From Deltaproteobacteria bacterium (GTDB lineage Bacteria > Myxococcota > Myxococcia > SLRQ01), in assembly GCA_007128675.1 (NCBI GenBank), contig SKWY01000498.1, positions 1-6,311 of the forward strand: a stretch of DNA of 6,311 bases, given 5' to 3'. The translations under genes and the position numbers were made by a program. This document shows positions 5,520 to 6,311 of this stretch, in pieces. The notes beneath the pieces are model-generated. The model worked only from the letters and a program-made list of their open reading frames with translations. It did not search any database and was not told where the DNA came from. The stretch's first letter is position 1; every line of letters starts with the position of its first letter.

Positions 5520-6311
5520 CGGGAAGCGGAGTAGAGCTGGGAAGGCCCCTTGCCCTCGTCCTGCTTCTGGCGGTGCCGTTTCTAATCTGGGTCGCGAAGA
5601 GGTACCGGGACCGGGCGCCCGTTCTGCGTCTTCCCGGCAGGGTACTCGTGGAAGGAATACAGCCGACGGTAGCGCAGCGGTTAAGGTGGCTGCCCATGGC
5701 TTGTCGCGTCGTCGCCGTTGCCTTGGTGGCCGTGGCCCTTTCGAACCCGCGAGTAAGGACGACGGAGGTTCTCGATCTCACGCATGAAGGCATAGACATC
5801 ATGCTCGTCTTCGATGTGTCGGGCTCCATGCGGGCGATCGACTTCGAGCCCAACGATCGACTGCATGTGGCAAAGGAGATCACCGCCAGCTTCATCGATG
5901 GCCGGCCGAACGATCGGATTGGCCTGACCATCTTCGCCGGCGAGGCCTTCACCCTCGTGCCTCTGACCCGCGATCATGTCTCTCTGAAGGAGATATTCGA
6001 TACGGTCAGCTACGGAGTAATCGAGGATGGGACCGCCATAGGCAACGGGGTAGCGACAGCGCTGCTTCGGCTTAGGGAGAGCGAGGCGGACACCAAGGTC
6101 ATTGTCCTGATCACGGACGGGGACAACAACGCCGGTCAGATCGCTCCCATGCAGGCGGCCACCATGGCGACGAAGCTCGGGGTCCAAATCCACACCATTC
6201 TCGTGGGCGACGGCGGCAAGGCTCCCTTCCCGGTGGGTAAGGATATGTGGGGCCGGGAGGTTTACCGTGATGTGATCATTCCCGTGGATGCCGAGCTGCT
6301 GGAGAGGATGA
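5516..6311 (+). CDS. batA: BatA-like membrane VWA-domain protein, C-terminus cut by window edge
   Basis: There are 265 codons with no stop before the edge. Two hydrophobic helices come first (about 11-27 and 59-76), joined by a short basic segment with the LRWLP turn typical of BatA/BatB. The VWA domain starts near 92. DVSGSM at 100-105 gives the DxSxS MIDAS residues D100, S102 and S104. DGTAIG at 171-176 gives T173, and ITDGDNN at 199-205 gives D201. The metal site is therefore complete. IPVD near 255-258 is close to the end of the VWA domain, and family members usually add a C-terminal membrane helix, which would lie outside. BatA proteins expose the VWA domain in the periplasm and belong to the Bat stress/aerotolerance cluster. 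The function is inferred from family and order. The start ATG overlaps the previous stop (ATGA), with GGGAAGG 4 nt upstream. BatB is the alternative name; first place in the order favours BatA. Confidence 0.88.
   Translation, partial: MTGSGVELGRPLALVLLLAVPFLIWVAKRYRDRAPVLRLPGRVLVEGIQPTVAQRLRWLPMACRVVAVALVAVALSNPRVRTTEVLDLTHEGIDIMLVFDVSGSMRAIDFEPNDRLHVAKEITASFIDGRPNDRIGLTIFAGEAFTLVPLTRDHVSLKEIFDTVSYGVIEDGTAIGNGVATALLRLRESEADTKVIVLITDGDNNAGQIAPMQAATMATKLGVQIHTILVGDGGKAPFPVGKDMWGREVYRDVIIPVDAELLERM

Noticed and set aside
5362..6193. Minus-strand frames of 196 and 170 codons
   Set aside because: They are antisense to the BatD-like and BatA-like genes, which carry clear motifs and overlapping start/stop joins.
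2635..6311. A novel defence or signalling system built on MoxR plus VWA proteins
   Set aside because: AAA+/VWA pairs do occur in defence and ternary systems. Here, however, the order moxR, DUF58, DUF4381/BatD-like, batA is the ordinary chromosomal Bat cluster, and no nuclease, protease or toxin is present.

Overview
The window is a high-GC piece of what looks like a Gram-negative (diderm) bacterial chromosome. The main clue is a large AsmA/TamB-type envelope protein, a family tied to the outer membrane. GC content by eye is about 60 %. The taxon cannot be fixed from the sequence. The domain arrangement would suit several high-GC diderm lineages, for example Acidobacteriota, myxobacteria-like groups or related candidate phyla, but that is only an inference. 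No tRNA, rRNA, CRISPR array, insertion sequence or phage gene is visible.

Layout: two transcription units diverge from a 321-bp spacer (2314-2634). To the left, on the minus strand, one uninterrupted reading frame runs from a start at 2313 to the window edge, with no stop in 771 codons. It encodes an N-terminally anchored AsmA-like protein whose C-terminal half carries a recurring motif with a period of about 101 residues. To the right, on the plus strand, lies a compact cluster: a MoxR-family AAA+ ATPase (2635-3657), a soluble DUF58 protein with a von Willebrand A (VWA)-type metal site (3715-4596), a membrane protein joining a BatD-like ectodomain to a DUF4381-like cytosolic domain (4593-5519), and a BatA-like membrane VWA protein cut by the window end (5516-6311). 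The last two joins are 4-nt start/stop overlaps (GTGA, ATGA), so these genes are almost certainly translationally coupled. The 57-bp gap after moxR holds no visible terminator.

How the genes work together: this is the widespread MoxR/Bat (aerotolerance-type) arrangement. In known families, a hexameric MoxR ATPase acts as a chaperone-like partner of VWA proteins. DUF58 is the soluble VWA partner, and BatA and BatD-like proteins form the membrane part. The actual client here is unknown. The cluster itself is not a new system. Points that merit attention are the missing signal peptide on the BatD-like protein, its fused BatD/DUF4381 architecture, a 12-codon upstream ORF with a strong ribosome-binding site overlapping the moxR start, a perfect dyad in the divergent spacer, the regular repeat of the AsmA-like protein, and a marked excess of CTCGAG hexamers.
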